Source: Dyadobacter sp. 50-39 (GTDB taxonomy: Bacteria; Bacteroidota; Bacteroidia; Cytophagales; Spirosomataceae). From it: a DNA stretch of 64,000 bases. A model generated the notes under the pieces. That model saw only the letters and a program-made list of their open reading frames with translations, did no database searches and was not told where the DNA came from. This document shows, piece by piece, positions 45,042 through 53,244 of this stretch; position 1 is the first letter of the stretch; each line of letters opens with the position of its first letter. The stretch is from positions 372,001 through 436,000 of the forward strand of contig MKSR01000040.1 in NCBI GenBank assembly GCA_001898145.1, written 5' to 3'. Both the position numbers and the translations under genes were made by a program.

Positions 45042-45560
45042 ATGGAAACTAACAACACCGCACAAGAAATGGCCGCTACCACAAACATTATCACTCCTGA
45101 GGCACTTCTGGCGCATTGGCAGGGCCACCGCCGCCTTAGCCGCAAGGTTATCGAGGCATTTCCTGAGGATCAGTTTTATACTTTTTCGATTGGCGGCATG
45201 CGCACTTACGCCCAGCTCACCATGGAGATGATCGGCCTCGCCGCCCCGGGCATCCGCGGCATCGCGTTCGGCGACTGGACGTTCAGCGAGCCGGTACTCG
45301 ACTACTCGACACCCGCGCCTGCCACCAAAGCCGAGGTACTCAACCTGTGGGACCTTATCACCGACTACATCAACAACCTGTGGCCGCAGATTCCCGCGCA
45401 ACGTTTCGGCGAGGTAGAAAAAGCATTCGGCATGTATGAAGACACCATCACCGGCACGATCCTCTATCTGATCGAAAACGAGGTTCATCACCGGGCACAG
45501 GGGTACGTGTACCTGCGCGCGCTGGGCATCGAGCCGCCTTTCTTCTGGGACCGTAACTAA
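45042..45560 (+). CDS. DinB-family protein
   Basis: The 172-residue helical protein starts METNNTAQEMAATTNIIT and has the DinB four-helix layout: LLAHWQGHRRLSRKVIEAF, a central MRTYAQLTMEMIGLA, and the C-terminal NEVHHRAQGYVYLRALGIEPP with the His pair that binds metal in the family. DinB/YfiT proteins are metal-dependent thiol or hydrolytic transferases, mostly uncharacterised. It is followed by a long hairpin. Confidence 0.86.
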   Translation: METNNTAQEMAATTNIITPEALLAHWQGHRRLSRKVIEAFPEDQFYTFSIGGMRTYAQLTMEMIGLAAPGIRGIAFGDWTFSEPVLDYSTPAPATKAEVLNLWDLITDYINNLWPQIPAQRFGEVEKAFGMYEDTITGTILYLIENEVHHRAQGYVYLRALGIEPPFFWDRN

Positions 45561-45575
45561 TTATCGATAAACTCC

Positions 45576-45638
45576 GCCCCATTTCTCTTCGCTCAGTCAG
45601 GTACCGGGTACCTCGGCGAGCGGAGCCGGAAATGGGGC
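45576..45638 (+). terminator. Long hairpin, probable terminator after the DinB gene
   Basis: GCCCCATTTC (45576-45585) pairs with GAAATGGGGC (45629-45638). Inside the loop are further pairings, CGCTC with GAGCG and a GGTACC-centred palindrome. The sequence then continues CTCTCATTTTC. The 10-bp outer stem and T-rich end suggest termination. Confidence 0.6.
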
Positions 45639-45704
45639 TCTCATTTTCATGGAACGGTTTTAGTGCCTACCTTAGCAGGATCGAAACATCTGAATAAGAG
45701 AACT

Positions 45705-46406
45705 ATGCCGCACGCAAATTTCAAATTAACAGCAGTTGCCGCCGCTGCCGGGATGCTGTTCGCCACCTGCAATGCATATGCCCAGGTAAAGCAACCAGCT
45801 CCCACCGGACAAGTACCCAAGGCCTACACCGGCGTCCAGAGCGCCCCGCCAGCCACATTCAAACCACAACCCACCGGCCAGATCGCACCGGAAGCGCCGG
45901 GTCACCTCGGCACCATTGTGCAGCCCGCACCGGCCGCCGCGCCCGTTCAAAAAGTATCCGAAGTTCAGGACCTGGGTTTTGAAGTCAATTCACGCCCGGC
46001 TACCCAGCAGGGTATGGTCCCGAAAGTCAATACATCGCAGGATCCCCGTACCATGCCGGAGCGCTACCAGCCCCAGGTCATTCAGCAACCTTCATCCGCT
46101 GCCACCGGGCAGGTGCAGGTGCAGCAAGTGCCTGTTACCGGGGCGGCTGCCGCACGAACGCCCGCCGCAGGGCCGCCTGCCGCAGGATCGCCTGCCGCAG
46201 GATCGCCTGCCGCAGGATCGCCTGCCGCAGGATCGCCTGGCGGCACCTATTCGCCGGCACAGACGTCGCCTGTTCAAAATCAGGCACCGGCCACTACCGG
46301 CCGGCCCACATCTCAGCCGGGGCAGGTCGGCGCACAACCCGCGGCGCCAAGGCCGTCTCAAAGGAGCACCCCCAAAGCAGCCACCCAGCGTGTGGATCCG
46401 AATTAG
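45705..46406 (+). CDS. Exported Pro/Ala/Gln-rich low-complexity protein
   Basis: The start is taken at ATG 45705 (MPHANFKLTAVAAAAGMLFA), giving a signal peptide that ends CNAYAQ. The 233-residue product is rich in Pro, Ala, Gln, Thr and Ser throughout, lacks Trp and has a single Cys (in the signal peptide), and ends in a basic tail. A perfect 15-bp DNA repeat codes four (PAAGS)-type units in the middle. It should be disordered and periplasmic or surface-exposed; no family is recognised. An intrinsic terminator follows. Confidence 0.7.
   Translation: MPHANFKLTAVAAAAGMLFATCNAYAQVKQPAPTGQVPKAYTGVQSAPPATFKPQPTGQIAPEAPGHLGTIVQPAPAAAPVQKVSEVQDLGFEVNSRPATQQGMVPKVNTSQDPRTMPERYQPQVIQQPSSAATGQVQVQQVPVTGAAAARTPAAGPPAAGSPAAGSPAAGSPAAGSPGGTYSPAQTSPVQNQAPATTGRPTSQPGQVGAQPAAPRPSQRSTPKAATQRVDPN
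46175..46234 (+). repeat. Perfect 15-bp minisatellite, four copies
   Basis: GCCTGCCGCAGGATC is repeated four times without change inside the low-complexity gene and is flanked by imperfect copies on both sides. Being a multiple of three, copy-number change would keep the reading frame and only lengthen the Pro-Ala-Ala-Gly-Ser stretch. Confidence 0.95.
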
Positions 46407-46410
46407 TTAG

Positions 46411-46435
46411 AACCCGGTAATGCCGGGGTTTTTTG
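46411..46435 (+). terminator. Rho-independent terminator
   Basis: AACCCGG pairs with CCGGGGTT (one bulged G) and is followed by six T residues. It lies 4 bp after the stop of the low-complexity protein gene. Confidence 0.8.
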
Positions 46436-46589
46436 TTGTTATTAACAGTTTCCATCCCCGCCGGATCTTCGTTTGGCACAATCACACCCGTAAATTGTCC
46501 CATACCCACCCCCGCTAACCCCACGCGTGGCTGTATTTTTATAGCACACTTCGCAAGCCGGTGACTGTCCGGTGATTAATCCTATCGTT

Positions 46590-47927
46590 ATGAAAACCTT
46601 TTATGCGGTTTTGGCCAATTCGCTGGCGGCCGCGCTTACCAACACGTTTGTCTGGTTTGCCGTTACGTTCTGGGTTTATCTCGAAACCAAATCGGTACTC
46701 GCCACTTCGGTGATGGCCGGGGTGTACCTGGCGACCGTGGCGGTTTCGGGCTTTTTCCTGGGCTCGGTCGTCGACCGGTACCGGAAGAAAACTTCGATGC
46801 TGCTTTCCGCCTCGATAACCCTGGCGCTGTACATCGTTGCGCTGATCATCTACGTCACCACGCCGGAAGCCGTTTTCAAAGACGATTCGAGCATCAATCT
46901 CTGGCTTTTCATCACGCTTTGCCTTTTCGGGGCCATTACAGGCAACATCCGCTCGATTGCATTATCGACGGTGGTGACGATTCTGATCGAAGAGGAGCAC
47001 CGAGACAAAGCTAATGGCATGGTGGGCACGGCCAACGGGGTTTCGTTTCTGATCGCATCGATTTTCAGCGGGTTGGTTATCGGGTACCTGGGCGTGCTTT
47101 GGATGATGATACTGGCTGTGGCGCTGAGCGTGCTGGTGATCCTGCATTTGCTGACGATCCCGATCCCCGAAAGAGAGATCGTCCATACCGAACCGCACAC
47201 GCAGCAAGTCGATCTCAGGGGCACCATCGCCGCGGTGGGGATGGTACCGGGGCTATTCGGGCTCATTTTCTTCAACACATTCAACAACTTCCTCGGCGGC
47301 GTATTTATGTCGCTGATGGACGCCTACGGACTTTCCCTCGTGTCGGTACAGACCTGGGGCATTCTCTGGGGTGTGCTGAGCCTCGGTTTCATCGTCGGCG
47401 GGCTCGTCGTGGCGAAGCGTGGCCTGGGGAAAATGCCTCTGAAAACCCTGTTTACAGCAAACATCGTCATGTGGGTGATCTGTATGATCTTTCCGATCCA
47501 GTCGTCCATTATGTTACTGGGCGCCGGGATGTTCGCTTACCTCTGCCTGATACCGGTCGTGGAGGCGACGGAGCAGACGATCCTTCAAAAAGTGATCCCC
47601 CCCGAGCGTCAGGGACGCGTATTTGGGTTCGCTCAGAGCATAGAACAAGCGGCTTCGCCCATTACGGCATTCATGATCGGGCCTATTGCCAAGTTTGTAT
47701 TTATCCCTTTTATGACGACGGGTGCGGGAGTGCACCTGATAGGCTCCTGGTTCGGTACGGGAACGGCGCGGGGGCTCGCATTGCTGTTCATAGTCACAGG
47801 CATTGTGGGCCTGATCGTCACGCTCATTGCCATGCAATCGGCCGCCTACCGGAAATTATCGCTCGTTTACCGGAAACCTACCCCTGAATACGATACCGGC
47901 GACGTGCCGGTGAGTGAAAAGGCCTGA
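46590..47927 (+). CDS. MFS transporter (efflux type)
   Basis: The start is ATG 46590 (MKTFYAVLANSLAAALTNTF); a GTG six codons upstream is an alternative. The 445-residue protein has about 12 membrane helices and the MFS loop motif GSVVDRYRKKTSM between helices 2 and 3, with a C-terminal-half copy PERQGRVFGFAQSIEQA. It belongs to the macrolide-efflux-like MFS group by general appearance; substrate unknown. Confidence 0.88.
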   Translation: MKTFYAVLANSLAAALTNTFVWFAVTFWVYLETKSVLATSVMAGVYLATVAVSGFFLGSVVDRYRKKTSMLLSASITLALYIVALIIYVTTPEAVFKDDSSINLWLFITLCLFGAITGNIRSIALSTVVTILIEEEHRDKANGMVGTANGVSFLIASIFSGLVIGYLGVLWMMILAVALSVLVILHLLTIPIPEREIVHTEPHTQQVDLRGTIAAVGMVPGLFGLIFFNTFNNFLGGVFMSLMDAYGLSLVSVQTWGILWGVLSLGFIVGGLVVAKRGLGKMPLKTLFTANIVMWVICMIFPIQSSIMLLGAGMFAYLCLIPVVEATEQTILQKVIPPERQGRVFGFAQSIEQAASPITAFMIGPIAKFVFIPFMTTGAGVHLIGSWFGTGTARGLALLFIVTGIVGLIVTLIAMQSAAYRKLSLVYRKPTPEYDTGDVPVSEKA

Positions 47928-47969
47928 AATCAATTCTATTTTTTTAATCAACAACTAACCTGCAAAACC

Positions 47970-48356
47970 ATGTTTGGACAAACGAAAGCATTCAGCGGCT
48001 ATTCCGTAGACGATTTACAGAAAGCCCGGCAGTTTTACGGCGAAATACTCGGTATAGAAGTTTCGCAGCAGCAGGAAATGCCGGTCCTGCACCTGAACAT
48101 TTACGGCGGATACGAGGTGATTCTGTACGAAAAGCCCAACCACCAGCCCGCTACATTTACAGTTCTCAATTTTCCTGTTAAAAACATCGAAGAAACGGTG
48201 AGGGAACTCAAATCGAAAGGCGTGCAGTTCGAGGCGTACGACTGGCCGGGTTTCAAGACGGACGATGACAATATCATGCGCGGCAATGGCCCTACCATTG
48301 CCTGGTTCACGGATCCTGCGGGCAATATCCTGTCGGTGATTGAAACTGAAAATTAA
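47970..48356 (+). CDS. VOC-family protein
   Basis: The 128-residue single-domain protein starts MFGQTKAFSGYSVDDLQKAR and has the typical FYGEILGIEVSQQQEMPVL in the first unit and AWFTDPAGNILSVIE at the end, with the Glu metal ligand. The first position of the usual metal-binding His is replaced by Ser (FSGYSVDD), common in binding-only members. It is 25 bp upstream of a DinB gene and both follow the MFS gene on the same strand. Confidence 0.86.
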   Translation: MFGQTKAFSGYSVDDLQKARQFYGEILGIEVSQQQEMPVLHLNIYGGYEVILYEKPNHQPATFTVLNFPVKNIEETVRELKSKGVQFEAYDWPGFKTDDDNIMRGNGPTIAWFTDPAGNILSVIETEN

Positions 48357-48381
48357 TCAACCTTAACCTTCAACTGAAAAC

Positions 48382-48876
48382 ATGGAAAACGTAAAAAGTG
48401 CCAGAATGCAGGGCATTATCAGCCTGTATGACATGCAAACGCCTTTTTTTGCATTTGTTACAGAGAATATTTCCCCCGAAGACATGCAAAAGCGGCTCGA
48501 TACGAAGGCGAACCACATCGGCTGGCTCGCGGGCGCGCTCGTGGAGCAGCGCTTCGACCTGGCCCGGCATCTCGGCTACGACGGGCACCAGCAGGCCAAT
48601 GCACTTTTCAAAGACTATAAGGGTATCCAGGAAGGTGTGGAATACCCGGCGATTTCATCCTATCAGGAGGATTGGGATAAAATTACACCGATCCTGAAAG
48701 CGTCGCTGAGCAACCTCAGCGACGAGGAACTGGAAATGCGCATCGATATGGGGCCCGAATTCTCGATGTCGCTGTACGAAGTGATTACTTTCTCGACCTA
48801 CCGCGAGGCAAATATCATCGGACAAATAGCTCTGTGGCGGAGGCTGCTCGGGTATCCGGGTATGCGGTACATGTAA
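48382..48876 (+). CDS. DinB-family protein
   Basis: The 164-residue helical protein (MENVKSARMQGIISLYDMQ) has the DinB pattern: ANHIGWLAGALVEQRFDLAR in place of the first His-containing helix and a C-terminal YREANIIGQIALWRRLLGY. The last His ligand is replaced by Asn, so metal binding may be reduced. It is one of three DinB genes within 9 kb. Confidence 0.8.
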   Translation: MENVKSARMQGIISLYDMQTPFFAFVTENISPEDMQKRLDTKANHIGWLAGALVEQRFDLARHLGYDGHQQANALFKDYKGIQEGVEYPAISSYQEDWDKITPILKASLSNLSDEELEMRIDMGPEFSMSLYEVITFSTYREANIIGQIALWRRLLGYPGMRYM

Positions 48877-48927
48877 AAAATAGGCGGAATTGTGCTTTCT
48901 TGCGGGCTTACTATCGATCAGGCATCT

Positions 48928-49350
48928 ATGAAAATGTTCCAGCAAGGTATTCAGCTCAGGGCGAGGAGCCGTGGTTTCCACCTTATTACAGGAGAGATTC
49001 TTCACGCAGTACCTTCCATCAGCGAAATCAAAGCCGGGATGTGCCAGGTGTTTATCCAGCACACCTCGGCTTCGCTGACGATCAACGAAAATGCAGACCC
49101 CACCGTTCGCATGGATTTCGAGATGTATTTCAATAAATCCGTACCGGAAAACGATCCCGATTACCGCCATGACTACGAGGGTTCGGACGATATGCCGGCA
49201 CATTTAAAAGCGTCGCTGCTGGGAAGCTCGGTGATGATCCCGGTGCGGAACGGGCGGCTGGCGCTCGGGACGTGGCAGGGCATTTACCTGTGCGAACACC
49301 GGGATTATGGCGGACCGAGAAGCCTCGTCATTACCGCCTGGGGCATTTAG
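48928..49350 (+). CDS. YjbQ-family protein (UPF0047)
   Basis: The start is taken at ATG 48928 (MKMFQQGIQLRARSRGFHLI); the open frame begins 12 codons earlier at a GTG. The 140-residue protein has the UPF0047 signature: MCQVFIQHTSASLTINENAD, HDYEGSDDMPAHLKASLLG and LALGTWQGIYLCEHRDYGG. The family has weak thiamine-phosphate synthase activity when overexpressed, but its real role is unsettled. It is convergent with a kinase relic whose stop codon overlaps this one. Confidence 0.92.
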   Translation: MKMFQQGIQLRARSRGFHLITGEILHAVPSISEIKAGMCQVFIQHTSASLTINENADPTVRMDFEMYFNKSVPENDPDYRHDYEGSDDMPAHLKASLLGSSVMIPVRNGRLALGTWQGIYLCEHRDYGGPRSLVITAWGI

Positions 49351-49666
49351 GGCCCGGAAAGTATCAAACTGAAAATCATACCGGTGCCCACGCCTGGCCG
49401 GGCAGTCAACTGGCAGGAAATGACCTTAGCCAGGTCGTGGATCAAATGCAAGCCCAATCCCGACTTGATCCCGATGCCGCTTGGTCGTCGAACAATGCAG
49501 CCAGCTTCGAAATATTATTAAAAGTAGTTGCCATATTATAAGTATTACCCATATTTACAAACACTGCCAGTGTACGGAGGTTATGGTATATGCATGAATC
49601 CAGGTTGCCCATATCGTTGAATGCACGGGCTATTGCCACGTTGAACACACCGATGCTCAGCGCCAT
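49347..49666 (-). pseudogene. Remnant of a TPR sensor histidine kinase
   Basis: One frame (from about 49666) reads as TPR repeat sequence, for example YHNLRTLAVFVNMGNTYNMA. After about 60 codons the next frame continues with the C-terminal ATP-lid end of a histidine kinase: GIKSGLGLHLIHDLAKVI, then GVGTGMIFSLIL and a stop at 49347-49349. The whole dimerisation and ATP-binding core between TPR and G2 box is missing and the frame is shifted. It is therefore a deletion scar of a larger kinase gene. Confidence 0.72.
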
Positions 49667-50820
49667 TCCGAAATCGTATCGGAACCCGGGCCATCGTTGG
49701 TCAAAACCTTGTCGCAGAGGGCTATTTGCTTCAAAAATGACTCCCTGTCGGGAGCTGTGAGCACGTTACCACCCGAAAGATACTGGTAGCCGGTCAGTTG
49801 GTCCATGCAGGAAATGACCATTTGCTTTTCGGCATTGCCGGAAAAACCAGCGTCGCATTGTAAAGCGTACCGGAGCATGTCGGTGTCTAGAATACCCGTC
49901 CGGAACACGCCCTGATGACCGTCGGCTGTATTGGTTTCGTGCAGGTTGTTGACGAGCGACACGGGATAACGTTCGGCCGACATCCAGCCGTTGCCATGGC
50001 GGGTCTGGTAAGCGCGGGTCAGGTAATAAACAGTAGTCGGATGCCGCATATTACGTTGTTTAAGCATTTCAAATGCATTTTTACTGGTCGTATTGGAACG
50101 GGTAACATGGGGGAAGAACCCGAAGTCCATATCGAGCAGAATCCCCTGCCCGCCCTCGAAAATGTGGTTTTCAAAACCCATTTCAAACAATTGACCTTCC
50201 GTCAGCAGGCGGATAATGCCGCAGGCCGCGTCCGCGTCGCGAAGAAATCCATCCACGCGCATAATTTCCAGTTCCAGCGCTTCCAGGCAGCATTCCAGCC
50301 CCCGGGCTTTGAATTTGACCCGGTAATAATCCCGCACGGCTTCCAGCTTGCGCCTAAAAACGGCCGGAAAGAACAAATCCTGCGCATAAAGCTTGAACGG
50401 CCCCTGGTTACGCTCAATGGTAGTCCCAAATCCGATGCCCACCGTTCCGTGCGCAAGGTTGGCCCGGTCGCTGACATTGAAGAACTTATCAAAAGGCGTG
50501 GTAACCATCGCCAGCGGGTCCACAAACAGTACCGGGCCGACTCCCAGTCGCTGCAATGCACTGAATTCCCTGGCGATACCGGTAGGATCGATGGTGCAGA
50601 AACGGGAGAAAAACACAGGTGCGCCCCGGAACGAACCGGCACCAAAATTCGAAAATACATGCATATGGCCGTCCGGGTGCAGCACCGTGTGCCCGCATTG
50701 ATGCCCGCCATTGAACCGGATCACAACCGGGTGGCTGAGCTTGAAGGAAAGATAGTCGGTGAAGACGCCTTTTCCCTCGTCGCCATAGCCCATCCCTATA
50801 ACAATATGATCTCTACCCAT
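49657..50820 (-). CDS. Divergent adenylosuccinate synthetase (PurA)-like enzyme
   Basis: The 387-residue protein keeps the PurA GTP/IMP scaffold: GYGDEGKG (about 11-18, catalytic Asp and P-loop), RFNGGHQCGHTV (catalytic His), HGTVGIGFGTT (IMP loop), EGGQGILLDMDFGFFPHVT and RSNTT. It is shorter than PurA (about 430). The aspartate-binding loop TTGRRRRTGWLD of PurA is replaced by ADGHQGVFRTGILD (about 301-313), and the guanine-recognising TKLD is SCMD. It probably activates a nucleotide but may use another amino donor. Adjacent to a VWA gene (0 bp) and a J-domain pseudokinase, not purine genes. Confidence 0.85.
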   Translation of the reverse strand: MGRDHIVIGMGYGDEGKGVFTDYLSFKLSHPVVIRFNGGHQCGHTVLHPDGHMHVFSNFGAGSFRGAPVFFSRFCTIDPTGIAREFSALQRLGVGPVLFVDPLAMVTTPFDKFFNVSDRANLAHGTVGIGFGTTIERNQGPFKLYAQDLFFPAVFRRKLEAVRDYYRVKFKARGLECCLEALELEIMRVDGFLRDADAACGIIRLLTEGQLFEMGFENHIFEGGQGILLDMDFGFFPHVTRSNTTSKNAFEMLKQRNMRHPTTVYYLTRAYQTRHGNGWMSAERYPVSLVNNLHETNTADGHQGVFRTGILDTDMLRYALQCDAGFSGNAEKQMVISCMDQLTGYQYLSGGNVLTAPDRESFLKQIALCDKVLTNDGPGSDTISEWR

Positions 50821-51750
50821 TTACAATGCAATAATACCGGAAGAACCATGGTCGCGGCGGACGAGCGAGTCTTTCACCGCCACCAAAGCGTTGGACACCG
50901 ACTGGCGCGTCCTGCTATCGAAACCGCGCATGGCATCATCCGCATTGACCCCTTTCACCAATGCCACCGTGGTAGCGATCAGCTCGGCTATGTTGTTCTG
51001 ATCTTCGAGTACCAGGAAACGTTCCCCCAGCAAGGTCTTCCATTGAGAAAACACAAAATGGTCGTTATGATAGCTGGCTTCGTTGGCGTGGATATGGAAA
51101 ACGTGGTACGACCGGCAAGCTTCATTGAGCAGCGACGGAGCCGAAAGATTTTCCCGTCCTTTGTAACCACATTTCGCCTGCAACAGATCGGCTGCCATTC
51201 CCTCGTGAAAACCTTCATCCCCGATTGTGAACAGGAAGCCCTTCTCCTGCCTCTTTTCAAACGAATCGATGGAGGTATGCCTGGCCGCAAAATACCACGC
51301 CAGCGGGTAGCTTTCGCGGTTTTGTCCGCCCCCGCCCCGCTCGATAAAGATCTTGGACAAGCAGCTGTCCAGTTCGATCGTACCCGACTCGAACTGCCCG
51401 ACCTGCAAGGGGAAATCGTCGGAAATATGGTCGCCGATCGCTACAAACATGATTTGCGGATCGAGAATACCATTGGTAATGAGCGTGTTCATCAATGCCC
51501 CCAGCTTGTTCTTAATCAGATTTTCGGGGATCGAGCCCATGGAACCCGTTACATCCAGCGCTACGATGATCGGCACCGAGTTGGGGTGCAAATGAGAATC
51601 CCTGGATTCCCTGACATCCACATTGTCCGGTGAAAGGTCGGCATGGATCACCCCCAGTTTGTTTTGCGTAAAGTTGTCGTCGATCGACCGGGTCATGCGT
51701 ACACGGCTTACGCTGTCGTACGAGTCACTGCTCCATGATGAGTAGCCCAT
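50821..51750 (-). CDS. VWA-domain protein with MIDAS motif
   Basis: The 309-residue protein starts MGYSSWSSDSYDSVSRVRM. The VWA domain (about 58-260) has the MIDAS motif DVTGSMGS (about 66-73), a later Thr region and FLFTIGDEGFHEG as the third metal-binding loop. There is no signal peptide or membrane helix, so it is cytoplasmic. VWA proteins hold partners through a metal ion. It abuts the PurA-like gene directly and is 4 bp after the pseudokinase gene, so the three make a fixed unit. Confidence 0.86.
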   Translation of the reverse strand: MGYSSWSSDSYDSVSRVRMTRSIDDNFTQNKLGVIHADLSPDNVDVRESRDSHLHPNSVPIIVALDVTGSMGSIPENLIKNKLGALMNTLITNGILDPQIMFVAIGDHISDDFPLQVGQFESGTIELDSCLSKIFIERGGGGQNRESYPLAWYFAARHTSIDSFEKRQEKGFLFTIGDEGFHEGMAADLLQAKCGYKGRENLSAPSLLNEACRSYHVFHIHANEASYHNDHFVFSQWKTLLGERFLVLEDQNNIAELIATTVALVKGVNADDAMRGFDSRTRQSVSNALVAVKDSLVRRDHGSSGIIAL

Positions 51751-51754
51751 TGTT

Positions 51755-52609
51755 TTAAAGATTTAAGTGTATGAATTGTGATGGAAAATTGCTGTTGAGC
51801 ATTTCGCGGTATTTTTCGTAACACGCGAGCGAATCGTCGTCGGAAGTCAGAAGGAAATCCACAAATTCTCGGTGGTGCGTTTTCCGCAAGGCTGTACCGA
51901 GCCCCGAACGGTCGCCGAGCAGGTAAGCACCGATGCGTTTCACCATTTCCAGGTCCGCGTTTCCAGTGGCTTTCTTGTCTCTCAGCAACTGGCCGGGATA
52001 CCAGTGCCGCCACGCGCCCGAAATCGTGGATACCCGGCCGCTGATGGCGGCCATGTGATAAAAGCCCGCGACCGCGATCCCGTGCGTTTCGGGTACAAGC
52101 ATCACGTGTGCGGGCGTAAGGCCCAGGTGCGCGCATCCCGTGTGGATATGGAGCTGCATGCAGAATTCCAGCAAACGCGATACGACCCAGTTCACGTGCT
52201 CCTGCGGTAAGGTCAGGTTCACCAATGGTATGGCCCTTCTGGCAAGCAAAAAGCTGCTTTCCGAATCCCAGGTATAGGGCATATAGCGCCTGAAATGCTC
52301 CGTGGCATTTGCCGCGATTTGCTGCTGGTTCCGCATGGCATTGGCAATGACGGGCTTTTCGCCCTGGAAGCGCACCCAATAGCCGTTGGTTAGGAAGTCG
52401 CCGGAATCGTCGGTAAAGGAACTGCCGCTGGTAAAATGCCGGTGCATTTCGAGCAAATGATGGGTAGCCTCCTGGGCCAGCGGATGCTTGCACCGGTCGG
52501 GATGGATTGTTTTCATCATCTCCCGGAAATTCATGGCCGAGGCCTCGGTCAATGCGTGGTAATGGGTCGCCCGCAAAACCCGCTCCACCATTCCATTGTC
52601 GTCTGTCAT
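51755..52609 (-). CDS. J-domain protein fused to a protein-kinase-like (pseudokinase) domain
   Basis: The 284-residue protein begins with a J-domain-like helical segment (about 1-63) with the HPD tripeptide at 36-38 (MMKTIHPDRCKHP). The rest resembles a kinase fold: VIANAMRNQQQIAANATEHF as the N-lobe and AHLGLTPAHVMLVPETHG-IAVAGF (about 158-181) aligned with the catalytic HxDLxPxN...DFG region. The catalytic Asp and the DFG Asp are Gly and Ala, so it should not phosphorylate. It is first in the VWA/PurA-like unit. J domains recruit Hsp70; recruitment or scaffolding is the likely task. Confidence 0.68.
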   Translation of the reverse strand: MTDDNGMVERVLRATHYHALTEASAMNFREMMKTIHPDRCKHPLAQEATHHLLEMHRHFTSGSSFTDDSGDFLTNGYWVRFQGEKPVIANAMRNQQQIAANATEHFRRYMPYTWDSESSFLLARRAIPLVNLTLPQEHVNWVVSRLLEFCMQLHIHTGCAHLGLTPAHVMLVPETHGIAVAGFYHMAAISGRVSTISGAWRHWYPGQLLRDKKATGNADLEMVKRIGAYLLGDRSGLGTALRKTHHREFVDFLLTSDDDSLACYEKYREMLNSNFPSQFIHLNL

Positions 52610-52860
52610 GGATCAATTCTGTCGTTAACGAATGCCCGTAAATCGCTGTGAAAAGCCCAAGGTATCAGAAGTAACCGGGCCGAGGACCTGCGACTGAGCA
52701 TATGAATGGTGCGGATTAGCAATCGGCGCCATTTGTCACAATCCCCCCCTGACAATGTCGCAAATCACATCGCTTTTTCTTGCCCGAACCCGCTTAGTTT
52801 GTATCATCGGAATCACCCCGCCGCGCGCCGCGCAACACCTTCAACGCTAACCGGAAACAG

Positions 52861-53244
52861 ATGGTAGAAGTATTCAAAACTGACGTAGAGCAACAAAGCC
52901 AGGCGAGATTGTTATCCGACCTGATCTGCCTTGCATTCACCGGCTACCGCGCCAGCTTCGACCTCGAGGATTGCGACAGGGTCCTGCGGATCAGCTGCGA
53001 ACAGGCGACCATCTGCAACGCCGGCGTGATCGGCCTGCTCGAAAGCTTCGGTTACCAGGCCAAGGTTATGGAAGATGAATATTCAGTCATTGAGCACCCC
53101 GCATCGCGATCCTCATTCCGGGCTACCCAAGTATCAAAGAATGGGCCTATGCAGGCATTTTCTATGACCTGCTGGGCGCTTTTTACTCGCATATTGCCTT
53201 TGGCGGCGGGCCCGATATGTGGGCCGGCATTTGCGACCGTTTAG
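52861..53244 (+). CDS. HMA-like small protein with aberrant fused tail
   Basis: The first ~75 residues (MVEVFKTDVEQQSQARLLSD, then FDLEDCDRVLRI and VIGLLESFGYQAKVMED) match the CxxC-less heavy-metal-associated-like proteins of about 73 residues common in Bacteroidota. The remaining 50 residues are out-of-frame translation of a DoxX-type gene remnant. The natural stop has probably been lost in a deletion. The front part may still fold; the tail is unlikely to be functional. Confidence 0.6.
   Translation: MVEVFKTDVEQQSQARLLSDLICLAFTGYRASFDLEDCDRVLRISCEQATICNAGVIGLLESFGYQAKVMEDEYSVIEHPASRSSFRATQVSKNGPMQAFSMTCWALFTRILPLAAGPICGPAFATV

Noticed and set aside
49915-51633. Plus-strand open frame of 572 codons opposite the PurA-like and VWA genes
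   Set aside because: It has no recognisable domain, lies antisense to two genes with clear motifs, and is rich in His/Arg/Gln as expected of a shadow frame in GC-rich DNA.
51708-52616. Second minus-strand frame of about 300 codons overlapping the J-domain gene
   Set aside because: It is shifted relative to the frame with the HPD and kinase-like motifs and is composed of Arg/Gly/Ala-rich sequence typical of a shadow frame.
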